Shown piece by piece: positions 35,852 through 49,026 of a DNA stretch of 61,348 bases (its first letter is position 1; each line of letters begins with the position of its first letter). This DNA is from Basidiobolus ranarum (lineage: Eukaryota > Basidiobolomycota > Basidiobolomycetes > Basidiobolales). Under the pieces are notes generated by a model, which had not been told where the DNA came from, did no database searches, and saw only the letters and a list, made by a program, of their open reading frames with translations. A program made the translations under genes and the position numbers. The stretch is from assembly GCA_040143965.1 (NCBI GenBank), contig JASJQH010006882.1:1-61348 (forward strand), given 5' to 3'.

Positions 35852-37793
35852 TCAGTCTTTCGCTATTACCGGGCCACCAATTGTGCTAATCAAATAAGGC
35901 CAAGCGAAAATGGCTTGAAATCGTTCTTGTAACAGTTGAAACTCCTCGGTCTCTTGCTCTTCCGAGTTGAGCAATTGATCTTCGGGAAACTCTTCTGTAG
36001 ACTACTATTAGAATGATGAAGCTAAAATATGAAGCTCATTAATCTTACCTGTATCGAAATTATCGGATATCTTTAAACTTGTAAGTAGACGTCCAAATCC
36101 CTCTACTGTAGCTGCAGTCGGTGCTACCGGACGAACATACGAATTTACTTCGGAAGATTGACTTCTTTTAACGGGAATAAGCTTGAAACTCTGTAAAATC
36201 AGACTGTCAATAAAATTTGTAACATAAAAATAATCCATTTACACCATATACCTGTAAGATAGAAGGATGCGTATCTTTCATCTTTTCTTTCAGTTGTTTG
36301 ACTTGAATTGCCGTAGATAGAGGCTTTCTTGGCTTTCGCTTCCTCCCAATATCGCTACGGCGCTTTCTTTCTGGCCCTTTCTTGGGAGCTTTTCGAGGCT
36401 TTGATTGCGGAAGAGCTCCTGCCGCCTCTAGCTTCTTCAATTTTTCTTCGGTTATCAACATTTTCCACCTTCTCCAACATTGGTTATCCGTACGACCTTC
36501 GATGTGTGATGAAATTTGTGACCACTTTCCGGCGCCTATTTCAGATACGAGTTTTCGAAGACGATCATCTTCCTCCGTAGCCCAAGGTCCTTGCTCTACA
36601 TTGGGACATAAAACGTTCATATATCTCTCTCGACATTGGACATCTGTTCGTCCTAATACGTGTTGTTGAATTTTAACCCAGTTGCCAGGTCCATATACCT
36701 CCACAGCAGAACGTAGTGCCTCATCCTCTTCGCTGGTCCAACGACCACGGCGAATGGCCGGATTCAGTGTTTTCGACCAGCGATGTAAACATTGTTGCCC
36801 GGTTCTATTATCTAAGCAATGCGCTACCTGTTGCCAGTTTCTCTCTCCGTAAACGTGAACTGCTTCTTTCAAAATGTTGTCTTCCTCTTCGGTCCATTTA
36901 TTTCTTATCATTGCGGAGTTGAGTTTGCTTTGATATTGTTTAAAGCAGCTAACAGCCGTTCTGTTAGTGCCTAAACGAATGGCGATTTCTGGCCAATTCC
37001 TACCACCCATCTCTTTCACAATCTCCACAAGTCGATGACTTTCCTGTTTAGACCATTCTTCTTTATTAATTAAAGGATGATCATGACAACTCCACTGAAT
37101 AGCGCATTCATTCGGTTTACGTGTAGGCACATGATATTTTGATATTATGTTCCAGTCGAGACCTTCCAGGTTCATTTCAAGTTCCCGGTCGGATTTTTTG
37201 GCCACTTCCCAGAGCTTATTCTTCTCTTGGTTGAAATATTTCTGTCCCAGGATCTTCATGTTCTGTTGTCTAACACCTTTTGCTAAATTTTGACGTTCTT
37301 TTTCAGTCCACCTTCGAAATTTATCGACAAGAAGTGGCTGTTGCCTCCTTAATATAGTATCTACGTTATCAAGGGGCATGTTCCCTTCCGTTTCAGCAAA
37401 AAAATGAAAACTCTGCTTCGTCGTAGGTGTAGGGGGTTTTTTCGGCTGTTTTCCGTTTATAAGGTAAAGTTCACGAAGCTCCTTTTGCATTTTAACATTT
37501 CGCTTTTGAGCTTCTTCAATTTGAGCAAGTTGCTTTTTTAAACCCTCTTGATATTTAAGATTAAGTGATAAACAGTCATATATTTCCTGTTTACTTGTAA
37601 GGTGTGAGAACTGATTTATAATATCATTGACTTCGGCATTGGAGGGTATTGGTGTATGCGTAGATGAGGTGGTAGAGTTGAGAAGATCTTCATCGTTATC
37701 GAGAACCAAAGCATGTTCTTGAAGTAATTCTTGTGAAGGGAAAGAATCGAGTAGTGTTTCTATAGCTACTTCCTCAACGTCGTTTAGAATCAT
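35852..37793 (-). CDS. SNAPC4: snRNA-activating complex subunit 4 (SNAPC4)-like Myb protein
   Basis: Binds the proximal sequence element of snRNA genes in animals. Three exons; the last two were joined as ILQSFKLIPVKRS and DNFDTEEFPEDQLL, ending at 35852. A coiled-coil-like N-terminus (LKYQEGLKKQLAQIEEAQKR) precedes FRRWTEKERQNLAKGV and a series of Myb/SANT repeats: LEGLDWNIISKYHVPTRKPN; EWSKQESHRLVEIVKEMGGR; NKWTEEEDNILKEAVHVYGE; RGRWTSEEDEALRSAVEVYG; QGPWATEEDDRLRKLVSEIG. The half repeat plus four full repeats is the SNAP190 pattern. The start is the ATG at 37793; an upstream non-coding or coding exon is possible because the frame stays open to 37859. Length is about 620 residues, much shorter than the animal protein, whose C-terminus is longer. 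A general Myb factor is the alternative. Confidence 0.83.
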
Positions 37794-38311
37794 GTTATGA
37801 ACTCTAACGAGTAAACTTCCCCGACTAAAGCTAGGGTTTAGTCCAACGATTGCCCTCACAATTAATACTGAAAGTAAATTTGATTGGATGTAAAAAATAC
37901 ATATCGGTGACTACTAACGAAACAAAAATATTTTTTTATCACTAAATTTGAAGAGTTTCGTTACATACTGATTTGTTTATTTCTTTTTCTTATGAATGCA
38001 AATAACATTATTCCGTTGATATTTTGCCCATTTAAGAATATCATACATTGCTGTATTACATAGAATCGTTAACGCCTGTACCTTACGTCTGTACTTGGAA
38101 TGTTTTGGCTGAGTTTGAGGCTGAGTAAATAAGTTGAAAAAAGATTTGCATTATCTTGCTTAAAAAATGGGGTACTGGTTAAGATTAGGATTAAGGATTG
38201 GGATTAGAATTGAGTGACTGGTATCATTTTACTAAGCATTAAACTAAACTCTATTAGTTAACGTAATTGCATAGTTCTTTCCAACTATTACTACCAAATA
38301 CTCTAGCACTT
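37794..38311. other. Divergent promoter region, SNAPC4 / PSMD9
   Basis: 517 bases, A+T-rich. A telobox-like AAACCCTAG (minus strand) lies near 37833, and degenerate GGATTA-type repeats lie at about 38180-38207. No gene seen. Confidence 0.45.
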
Positions 38312-39302
38312 ATGGGTAAGGCTTCATACGATTCAACTCAGGAGAAACTTCACTTCGCCATTCGAGAGAAAGATACTTTAGAGGGTGAACTGAAGGAACT
38401 TGAACAGGTTCTTATACGTGTAAGTATGTCTAACTTTTATGTAAGGAGTTTTTTTGACTGATATCATTTCTTTCTGAAATCCAAGGACAATGTTGGGATG
38501 GATGATTCATTAGTGGATTCTCAAGGTTTTCCAAGAGCTGACATTGATGTGTACGCTATAAGATCGGCTCGTGTTAAGATCATTGGTATTGTTTTGCTTT
38601 ACAACTGACCACGTATGAAAGAAAATGTCCTTCACTGGTTTGATACTAATTACTCAAAATGTGGCTACTTTTAGCACTTGGAAATGATCTTAAACAAGTG
38701 ATGAGCCGAATCGAACTTTTACTTCATGAACTTCACTCACAGAAAAAGCCTGAAGTTAAAATAGGTACAACTTTCGATGATATTTAGCTTCATAGATTTT
38801 GACTAACGCCTCTACTTATAATTCATAGATAACAATCGCCCATTCGCAGTAGTCAATGCTGTTGCTCCCGATTCACCAGCTTTAGAAGCGGTAACATTAA
38901 ATACATCATGGAATCGATTTGTTGATATATTTTAAATGTCTTGTTACCAGGGATTGGAAAAAGGAGATAAAATCATTCGTTTTGGAGAAATCAATTACTC
39001 AAACCATGAGAGTCTTCAGGCAGTGGGTCGTTTGGTCGCATCTAACGAAGGGGTAAAGTGTAAAGATGGATAGGATTATGCTTGACATTTTATTGAATAT
39101 TCTTTTATCAAAGAAAACTCTGATATTGCTCGTGGAGCGCAATGATAACTCGGATGGAGGTTCAACTACCATCACACTAAAATTAACTCCAAAAGGAGGC
39201 TGGGGCGGCCGTGGTCTACTTGGGTATAGATTTTATGCACAGAACTTCTAAAGTATCTATTACTAATCGATTGTTTTTAGATGTCATATTCTGCCTTTAT
39301 AA
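38312..39302 (+). CDS. PSMD9: 26S proteasome assembly chaperone PSMD9/Nas2
   Basis: Chaperone that binds the Rpt5 ATPase tail during assembly of the proteasome base. The ATG at 38312 gives MGKASYDSTQEKLHFAIREK. Exons join as VGMDDSLVDSQGFPRADIDV, then YAIRSARVKIIALGNDLKQV, then a PDZ domain (VNAVAPDSPALEAGLEKGDK, IIRFGEINYSNHESLQAVGR), then EGKTLILLVERND and LTPKGGWGGRGLLGCHILPL at the C-terminus. The N-terminal coiled coil, the PDZ domain and the GRGLLGC-I-PL tail all match the family. About 210 residues, near the usual length. Six short exons. It ends 188 bases from the end of the convergent LTA4H gene. Confidence 0.93.
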
Positions 39303-39490
39303 TATGTATATGTACTCATCGTATCATAAATCAATAAAAATATTTGTAGTGTTGACCGAGGAAATCGACTAATGGCTGACTCTAATGCTTTTATTGGTTA
39401 ATGCAGAAATCGTTTGTACAAGTAACCTTTCAATTTAACAGTAAATAATCTTTCGAACTAGTAATAATAGAAGAACCCCCAGAAAGTTGT

Positions 39491-41472
39491 TTAGTTGACC
39501 AATCCTAGATCCTTTTCGACAAGTCTACTGCAAATAGGATGATAAAAGCTCTTATTCTTGATGAAGGTATCTCTAGCAAGCTGTGATCCAGATGGGCATT
39601 TGTAAAGGGCACGATACAAAGGACGAGTGTACTTCATCCGTCCTTGTTCCACTACAAATTTTGCAACCTCTGGATAAATTGGCTGATATTCGGTCTTGAG
39701 ACATACCATTTGCCACTTGAAGCGGATCTCAGCATTCTGAACCTTAGTAAGGGTATAAGCTTTATCCATGGCTTCAATAGCGTTGTGTGGCAATGGCTTA
39801 GTTTCCAGAACCTTCTCAAGGAAAAATACTTTCTGATCCGCTGTGAAGTTCTCAATATCCTTAGGAGAGGCTTCAAAAGGCACCTCACGGTGTTCATCCC
39901 ACTTCTTGGCAAGGTGGGTGCAAGCATGAGTAAGGCTTTGATCGAATTTGTTTTCAACTGGAGGCATGCCTGGGGTATGAAGCCATCCATTCCAATCTAC
40001 TTGGTTAAGCAAATCAACCTTTTCTTGACCGTGAGTTTTCTCCATATATGCGTATAGGAAATCCTTCCATTCTTGAGTGCACAAAGCTTTTCCAGCAAAA
40101 TGCTGAACATAGGCCTTCATATAAGGCTCGAACACACTAGCCCCACCTAAGTGCTGTTCTAAGTAATACAAAAGATTGAAACCTTTCTCATAGGGAACAC
40201 TAGAGAAAGCATCATCTGGATCGACACCTCTGAGACGAGGGCAAAGGCAAGTAAGGGGGTCTTTTTGGCCGAAGAAATCAATATCTGCTTCAAGAGCCTT
40301 AACACCCATTTGGGCGCTAAATTGGCGAGTAGGTTCACCATGCATACGGCCGATAATCTTACGTTCGATAAACATAGTCCAGCCTTCATTCAGCCAGAAG
40401 TTTTCCTACAAAAAGTTCTATCTCAGTGGTTGATTCAAGTTAAATATAGAAGATTCAAAATTAAATACCCAACTCTTGGTAGTAACCAAATTACCCATCC
40501 AACTGTGGGCGATTTCGTGTGCTACCACGTCAACTAATGATCTATCACCAGCTAAAAGAGTAGGAGTGACAAATGTGAGGCACGGATTTTCCATACCACC
40601 ATAAGGGAAGGATGCAGGTAAAACTAACAAATCATAGCGTCCCCATTCATAAGGAGTCAACAACTCTTCCCCAGTCTTAATGAACTCTTCAGTGTCAACG
40701 AACTCCCAAGCACATTTCTCGATCATGGCAGGTTCACTCCATACAGTAGAACGAGGTCCAATTTCTCTACCTTCCAGTTCACCAACAACTAAAGCAATCA
40801 AATAAGAGGGCATAGTAGTTTTCTGCTCAAATTTGTAGATTCTGGAATCTCCAACAATTTCGGGCTCTTCGTTAATGCGAAGTGCACTCATTAGAGCACG
40901 AAGTGGAGCAGGGGTGTCGATATTAGCAGAGTAAGTAATCTTGACACCAGGTGAATCCTGGCAAGGAACCAAACTACGAGCATGGATAGCCTCACATTGA
41001 GTGAAAAGGTATGGGTGCTTTTTTCCTACGGTTTGGCTAGGTTCGAGCCACTGTAAAGCGCCGCATTCCTTAGTGGTTTCATACTTGACCAAAACTTTAA
41101 CAATTTGGTTAGCAGAGAGAGAACCAGGTAGAGTGATGTGCAATGCACGACCAAACTTAGAGTCTTCTTCATCGAATTTATACTTTTGATGAAAAAGTGA
41201 GTCAATATTTTTGTCTAACAGTGTATGTACGTCAAAAAGGTTTCACTTACTTGTAGAGATTTTTCAGAATCTTCACCGTCATAAACTCCATTAATAATAA
41301 GATGATTGGTGTCAAGAACAACCTCTTGAACTTGTTCAGTTAGAGTTTTGAGAGTTAATAAAACACTTCCGATAAGACGTTGCTTCTCGAAGTCAACCTT
41401 CAAATCTAGATGTAAGTGCTCAGTCGTAACATCATCAATGTTAGCCAAAGTGTTGGGATCGATCTTGGTCAT
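39491..41472 (-). CDS. LTA4H: M1-family zinc aminopeptidase, leukotriene A4 hydrolase type
   Basis: Cytosolic zinc aminopeptidase; yeast orthologues also have weak epoxide hydrolase activity. Three main exons: N-terminal from 41472 ([20 protein letters not shown]), central 41190-40445, and C-terminal from about 40407. The exopeptidase motif is [15 protein letters not shown]. The zinc site is [13 protein letters not shown], and the last ligand is the Glu of [16 protein letters not shown], exactly 18 residues after HEXXH; the intron falls between them. The C-terminal armadillo-like domain of LTA4H is present ([37 protein letters not shown]). About 610 residues, normal length. Tail-to-tail with PSMD9. 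TATA box 60 bases upstream. Confidence 0.95.
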
Positions 41473-44123
41473 CCTAAATAGCTGGGGCCTAGTTAAAGGT
41501 GAGTAGTGAGCTTTGTTGAAAAAGAGGACTTTTATAATCGATGATGTAGATACTCCGAAATCCCAATTCCCATAAAATGCCGTATCCTGGTTGAATTATT
41601 TCTTCATTAAGCAGTGATAACTAAATAAGGTGCCGTGGGAATACCTAAATTAGCACAGATATACACTTGCTATTCGACATTACTCAGTAATACTAACCAG
41701 CTGACCGGATCTGTTTGGTGATGCTTTACAATCGTAGTATTACAAAATTTCCTTTACTAAGGATTGTATGACTTGTCCCACAAATGGGCCTGAGAAAGTT
41801 CCTCTTCGAGCACTGGCCGGATATGACGTTGGAAACTATCACTCCTAGCAAATAGTTCTAGAAACTCTCAACCACTCATTGTAAACATAGGCCAATGCTC
41901 TGGTCAATAATAATAAACTCACATATACAGAGAAACAAGCGCTGCAAGAGGCTCCACTTGACACTTAACAATATGCAATAGTTATGTAGTGTAAGAGATT
42001 TTCTATTATATGTTCTTTATTGCTATTCATCCAGCTCTGTAACTTACATATCAGTTTAATCAGCTTGCTGAAGAACCCAACTAAGTTTTTTTTAAACAGC
42101 CACTTATAGTAAGACGACCCAAATTGAGCTGATCACTGTAATCAAAGTGATTTGAGGAAACCTTAAACTATCTATTTTTTTAGAGCAAACTTTGAAGTGA
42201 TAATCCTACATTGGATTACTAAGAGAATGGGTTGCGCTATCTATGATACTGGATATCGAGGCCTAAAAGCAAGATACGTGTTATGGCGACTGATAAATAC
42301 GTTTAGAGAATCTTCTATTTATACACGAGAGTCTTGTACTTGGTAAGAGAAGGATGATGAGTAAAGTCCCCTGGCTATGGGGAAAACTTCAAAACCTGAC
42401 TTACCAGGTTTTGCATCTTGTTTTCAGTTTTAAAATTGAAATTACAAAGTTGATTTGAGATCATAACTGAAGGTGAAGTCAGCATTCTCTAGGAAAGCAT
42501 CGCATAAAGCACGATTCAGTACCAAATAACATGTGAATACCGTCCGTTAAGCACCACATGAAACTAAACTGAATTAGAGCAAGGAATCGAAATATCTTCT
42601 TGGTGAGTCCATATTGACCAAGCTTTACCAAGAATGTCTTGAACAGATTTGCTTTTAATCAGGAAAAACGATATATTCCTAGACATACTATTCACAAGCC
42701 CCTTACTTCAAAGACCATAAAGGAAATCTACTACTCCCTACTCCAACTTCATTGAATGTGGTTTCTTCCCGTTCCCAATGCTCCTATAGTGAACCAATGG
42801 ATCATGTTGATCCTCAGTTTTAACAAGGCAACGGTATCGATAAAATGGTAGAAATTTACTATCTTCGAATATTGTACTACTGCCCGTGTTATTGCTCAAG
42901 TACAATACCCTACAAGCATTGACTCCATATGATTATCTCGAAACGATAAGTAACGCCTTTTACCAATAGAATAACCCTAACCCTATCAGTTTAATCTAAT
43001 CGCCCGATTCAGTAATTTGGAGGGATATCGAAGCATGTGATTCTTCACGTATTCTATAAAGCAATGCGTTGTTGCTGCTAGTAGAAGTGACTATACCATC
43101 GAAGGCCAAGTGAAGAGGAGCCATTAGGATAGAGCAGTTGAGTGACTGGCGTATGAAAGGCAGAAGTGGTATTCTTGGACAAAAGTCACAGCAGTCAATA
43201 AAGATTGATCGTCCAGTGATTAACATCAACTTTCTCCATGATATTCCAGATAATACAAATCAGGTCGTCATCATTGCTCCGGTCATAAGCAAGATTCATA
43301 TCAAACACAATAAACCCTGTATATATTTGAGACCAGTTTCAAAGAGTAATTAATGGGCGATAGGAGAGAGTATTATCATTGAATTCATCCAGAATTGTGG
43401 TGTGTGTGTGTTCTATAGCCTCCCTTTAAACAGGAAAATATGGCTAGCTCGTCCTTGATTTGACTCGATTAAAGGCCACCTTTCGAGCACTTTTGACTCC
43501 AGATTACCATCACCACCTTACACTCAGACAGCAATTGTTGCAATTATGAGTCATACCCATCGTATGAGCAAATTACCTAATCATGCGAAGAATACGCTTG
43601 GACACCGCAAGTAGTTCAGTATTCTTGCCATGTCTATATATGCACTGTGTCAACCGGAACGCTCTTTCGACTGCGGTGTGTTCGAACAATGGTGAATACA
43701 ATAATCTTCATAAATTGATGTTATTGTTGATCTTTCGCAGTTCGCACTATCCTTGAATCAATATCTGTATAATGAAAATCTATGTCTGATTATATTTATA
43801 AGCACCTCAATATAACCATGTATATGGTGGTAAGAACAGGAATCTAGTTGTGCAATCCATTATAATATATTGATCCATTTAACTTCTTCAAGTCTGAAAC
43901 ACGAATGGCGGGGCCATCCAATAAGCTCTCCCCCGTTGAGTGAGGATAAAGTATATAATAAGCTCGTAGGCTTTCTAATCGAACGCCTTCGAAGTGAGAA
44001 TTAATTTCTGGCGTTGTCTCTTTCACTATATTCTTTACCTATAATCTATATTATTGTATTAGCATCCCTTTAAATTCCTTTTTTCAATCCCCCGTACCGA
44101 ATTGGACAACATTGAGCTTCGAA
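41473..44123. other. Long intergenic region
   Basis: 2.65 kb without a supported gene. It includes the LTA4H promoter, a telobox-type ACCCTAACCCTA at 42973-42984, and a (GT)n run near 43400. A minus-strand frame at 43844-44026 faintly resembles the start of a SENP6/Ulp2-type protease domain but leads nowhere; see findings. Confidence 0.45.
41529..41536 (-). promoter_or_regulatory. TATA box of the LTA4H gene
   Basis: TATAAAAG on the minus strand, about 60 bases before the start codon at 41472. Confidence 0.6.
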
Positions 44124-45146
44124 ATGCCCGCACCACTCGACTATTCAACTCACAAGTCACCGAAGACAGATTCTGTTGAAAATGTTTCTCAGTACGTGAT
44201 TTTTTCGTAAAACCTTGTATCTAATGCGTTCAATAACACATAGTTTTGTAGCTTTGATGCTGACTTCCCTCAACCTTGCGAAACTCTATCTAAATCTATC
44301 AATTCTCCTCATGCGCAAGATCTAGAGGCTTCCTTCTGTCGCAACTTTACTTGCTGCGGTCTTACCCTGGACAACCTCCACGATTTGCTTCAACATTTTG
44401 AAGAATGTCACATTAGACTAGAAGGATCTTTTGAGGAGGAATTCTCTACGGCGAGTGAATCCGAAACCACATCCACACCTCCATATAACACAGATCAAAC
44501 TTCATTTCTATCTTTGAAGACATTATTGCAAAGCGATATTACTGATATGAATAGTATATATTCTGAGGATACCAGTAAATCAAAAGAGAGTTACTATTCC
44601 GACCTCGATTGCTCTGCTGCCAAAACATCGAGTAATAGAGCTAAAAGTCTTCAAAAGCAGTCCAATTTTGATATGAGTTCTTCAAAGCGAAAATTGACCA
44701 TTCAGCCTCGAGGTGTTTCATCTACTTCACTTACTACTCAGCCGGATGAGCTATTTCCCATATTACCAAGTCCAGGTTACTTGTCATCTTCCAAAGAACA
44801 GAGCTCGTATTACAACTCCAAAAAGCAGAAATCATGCTCCACAGCAGAGAAACCATATAAATGCCTCGTCTCTGGATGTAACAAAACGTACAAAAACCCA
44901 AATGGTTTAAAATATCACACACAGGTAATATTAAATAAGCATACCCATCAAATTGCGATCACTTACTCATTTAGATTATAGCATGGTCATTGTACTAATT
45001 CCGGCAAAAAGAGAGATACGTCCACAATTAAGCCATATCATTGTGCTTATCCCGATTGTGAAAAGAGCTATAAAAACCTCAACGGGCTGAAATATCACAT
45101 TGAACACACACATACAGTATCTGTTCCAAGTAAATCCCCAGAGTAA
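44124..45146 (+). CDS. C2H2 zinc-finger protein, Sfp1-like
   Basis: Putative transcription factor of about 290 residues. Exon 1 begins MPAPLDYSTHKSPKTDSVEN; the intron at about 44192-44252 joins VSHFDADFPQPCE. A degenerate zinc finger, CRNFTCCGLTLDNLHDLLQH and FEECH, opens the protein. It is followed by a Ser-rich region and then two near-identical fingers: KPYKCLVSGCNKTYKNPNGL-KYH and KPYHCAYPDCEKSYKNLNGL-KYH, separated by a short linker with an intron. The KxYKNxNGLKYH finger core is shared with yeast Sfp1 and animal JAZF1, regulators of ribosome and growth genes. The one-finger-plus-two layout fits that family. The role is inferred. Confidence 0.85.
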
Positions 45147-46639
45147 TGAATGGTGCGTAAGCAAATTTGTTTCTCTATAGTAAATTAATTATTGATATTC
45201 GTATCCTAATCCCTGAGATTCCCTATAGGTCTTATACATATGCAATGTAGTTGTTGTCTTAGCTTATTGTAAGAGATGATCCATTGGAAATAGGAATTTT
45301 GAAGCATTCTACTTTCATTAGCCTTCGCTCTTCATCCCAACTGGTTCTACTAATGGGGGAAACATGCGTTGCTGTCCTGATGTATATACAATTTAGCATA
45401 GAAATGGTATACGTGTTTTATCTCTGTTATGATATCTCACTATCACCATCAGTGTAGTATCGTCGATATTCTACCCAACCCTTCAACTTTGCACTTTAGC
45501 AGTTTTCCGACCGAACAAACTTCACGAAAACATACTTTATTCTCCAACTCAACCATTTGCACAATTATGTCGAAATCTTAAATATTGAATTCTCGATTCC
45601 CAATATTGTAAATTCAGTGTTGTTATAGCAGAAATTATATATGAATAATGTAAATATTCTTTATCCAAATTCAATATCGTGTTGATGGTATCTGAAAAAT
45701 CAAAAACTCTCACTCTATTTACATGTTCTATAATTACGATTGATGCTGATGTGTCCTTTACCTGGGGTTAGTACTCTATATATATTTGATCCATGTATTT
45801 ATTATTATGGTATTAGTATCGAATGGCAGTCACGTCACTCATATAACGGTCTAATAGTGACTTTGATGAAATTTCAGCCAATAACTAGTGTATATCCAAT
45901 AAATATACAATCACGTTTACTTATTATATGAAAGTGATTCAAATTGTAGGGAAATAGCCAATATAACCAGCAAACCTTACAGTTGGACTATTTTATTGAA
46001 TACATTCAGACTCTGAGATATTGCAAAAGAAGTAGGGACTTCAGCTCATCCACTTGGTCTACTTTAGATTTTGACCTGGAGATACATCAACCAACTTAGA
46101 GTTTCTTGATTTGCTGATAAATTGGTACTACTGTTTGATTCGTCAGTAAATGAATGGTCTTTGATTAATAATTCCTATATTTAGTCATTGAATATATTTG
46201 GGGTAACGTCAAAGTCGGCTCTATAAATGAAGGATATACTTCGCTTAAAAGCATCCCATTCTCTCTACACCTAACAGTGATGATAAATAAGATGCAATGC
46301 TCTACCTCCTTAAACATGAAGTATGCCGATCATTTCATTACAGCCAACTAGATTCAAGCTTAGTGGCCTATATTGGCATGAAGGGTGATAAAGGATCAAT
46401 CGATAACTAATTGACTCAACCAAGTTGAATGTGAAGTGTTAGGAAGAATCAAATCTATCATTTCCACCTTAAATTACTCCTGGTTTTCAATGGCATAATT
46501 TAAGGGGATCCATATGGGAGGTCATTCACGTGATCCTAAAATGGTGACCCCTTGCTACTAGAAGTACACTATTAGTTTCCTGTTCTCAGATAGGTCTTCC
46601 CGTTATTCTCTGTCAGTGAAATTGAGATTTTTTTAAGCT
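45147..46639. other. Intergenic, upstream of the septin gene
   Basis: No supported gene; A+T-rich. A CACGTG E-box lies near 46528, about 110 bases upstream of the septin start. The frame at 45740-45931 has no signature. Confidence 0.45.
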
Positions 46640-48454
46640 ATGCCCGTTAATACTAGTGAAGTTAGCAGAGTTAATACCAAAGGTATTGGCATAGCCAATT
46701 TACCTAACCAAAGACATAAAATTGTAACCAAACAAGGCTCCAACTTCACCATCATGGTCGTAGGTAAGAGTTTGTTCGAACCAACAAGAGAGTATATCTC
46801 TTCTCCTATTTAGAAATATCCCCACTAAACCACACCTTTTACTTTCAATATTGCTTATAGGGGAGTCCGGTCTTGGTAAAACCACTTTTGTCAATACTCT
46901 TTTCACCACCACCATTAAGGACTACAAAGAACAAGAAAAAAGACATACCAAACAACTGGAGAAAACCGTCGAAATTACTGTCACTAAAGCTGGTATGTAA
47001 AAATAGTCAGAAAACGGTGTGATGAGTTATTGTCAACTTTTAATTGAACTTTATTTGGATGAACTTTAGAATTGGAAGAGAAAATGTTCAACGTTAAACT
47101 TAACGTGATAGATACCCCCGGGTTTGGGGATTACGTTGATAATAGTGACAGTTGGATTCCTATTATCGACTTTATTGATGGTCAGTATGAATCTTATATG
47201 AAGCAAGAACAACAACCCATTAGAAAAGGAGTGATCGATATGCGAGTTCACGTTTGTATCTATTTTATTAGACCTACCGGACACAGGTGATGCACTACTT
47301 AATGGTTTAGTCTATCGTTGATATATATACTCATCAGTTTGATTTATATACAATAGTTTGATGCCTCTGGACATTGAAGTCATGAAGCACCTTAGCTCTC
47401 GAGTCAACTTAATTCCTGTAATTGCTAAAGCTGATACATTATCTCCATTTGCACTCCAACAATTTAAGAAAAGAGTAAGTGATGATGGGTTAAGTTATGA
47501 TAAAGTTACATTCACTAATCTGAGGATTTTGGAAAATATTAGATTAGAGAAACTATCGCCGCACAAGATATTCGAATTTACACTTGTCCAATTGAAAGTG
47601 AAGATGAAGGAACTACCACTAGAAACAAGGATATCATGGTATTTATCATTTCAATAGGATAATGTTGTGTAGATTTGATTACAGCCCAATGACCATTCAT
47701 TACATGTTAAATAGAGTGCAATGCCTTTTGCTATTATTGGTAGTGATCAAGATGTCTTGAACAAAGACGGTAAAAAGGTTAAAGGAAGAGAATATCCATG
47801 GGGTGTTGTTGAAGGTAAGGATCTCATAGATGTCATAAACGAAGATCCATTTTCTTTTTTAACCAGAAGATTCTAGTCGAAAATGATGCACATTGCGATT
47901 TTAGAAAACTTCGCGACTTATTGATCAGGTATAACTCGATTCTATCCCGTTTTGCTTGTAAAGAAACCTTTCCTCGCTTTCATTCTAATCAAATCTCTCT
48001 CATAGAGTACATATGCTTGATCTGGTTTCATCCACGGAGGAGATCCATTATGATAACTTTAGAAATCTGTTCATGAATAGTACTGAGCCAAAGTATGTGT
48101 GTTGCTGTTACTTTGATATAGAATATAGCTTAACAATTCGTTCTTTTATTAGACAAAGACCTGAGAATAAGAAGCATAAGGATGAGGAAGAGGCACTACA
48201 CAAGAGATTTGCTGAGCAAGTCAAATTGGAGGAGGCTAGGTTCCGCCAGTGGGAACAAAGAGTAAATATCAGATGTGTTACAAATGCCAAAAACGTAGTT
48301 AAATCTCATATCATTCGTATCGTATTAGTTGATTGCTGAGCGAGTTCGCTTAAATGAGGACCTTGAGGCTGGTCATAATCTTGTCAAACAATTGGAAGGA
48401 GAGGTTGAAGCGTTGAGCAGCGCTCAATCGCCCAAACCTTACAAGAAATATTAA
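46640..48454 (+). CDS. Septin GTPase
   Basis: Filament-forming GTPase of septin rings at septa and growth sites. Exons were joined to restore each motif: polybasic [20 protein letters not shown]1 [16 protein letters not shown]3 [34 protein letters not shown]4 [32 protein letters not shown]; the septin-unique element with [13 protein letters not shown]; and a C-terminal coiled coil ending SPKPYKKY. About seven exons and 390-400 residues. The wording of conserved segments is nearest to Cdc11/Cdc3-type septins, but assigning a group needs a tree. It converges on the septation-type kinase gene. Confidence 0.92.
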
Positions 48455-49026
48455 TCCATAGTCACCCTTTCGTTACAGCTGGCTCTCATAATCTCTTGAG
48501 AGCGAAAATGCACTTATTCTACCTAAACCACCTACACTTTTTATAATCAAGTAATTAATTCACTTCTCTTTTTATCTGGGCTCTTTCATCATTGAGGAGT
48601 CCCTCCAATTTGATTTCCATCTTTTCCAAATCTTACATACAAACCAGATAAACTTTGTTTCCGGAACATCCAGCATCGAGAGAGCAGTAAATGTGGCGAC
48701 GATAAGAAATATGAGTGCATAAAGTTTACTGGCAATAAATCCAATACAGAGCATTGACATGTATGTGGAGAGTATATGGTAGAGTGACTGCAGATAAAAT
48801 GATGTAGGGAGTGTATAAGCGTATAAGCGGTATTTACTAAGAATACAAACAGGACAAGTGGACAGTGATTGGTCAACAAAACTATATATTAGAGGATAAA
48901 ATAAAATAAATCAGTTTCAAAGAGATGGTGCAAAGAGATGGTGGTAGGAAATAATGAACAAATTAGCCCTGGTCAAGAAACAATGGAATAGATAATATTG
49001 TATGGAATGGGATGGGATGGGGTGTA
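48455..49026. other. Intergenic between convergent septin and kinase genes
   Basis: About 570 bases, no gene. A near-direct repeat AAGAGATGGTG occurs twice around 48920-48940, and G+A-rich GGGATG repeats lie near 49008-49020. Confidence 0.5.

Noticed and set aside
39644-40057. 137-codon plus-strand frame
   Set aside because: Antisense to the C-terminal exon of the LTA4H gene.
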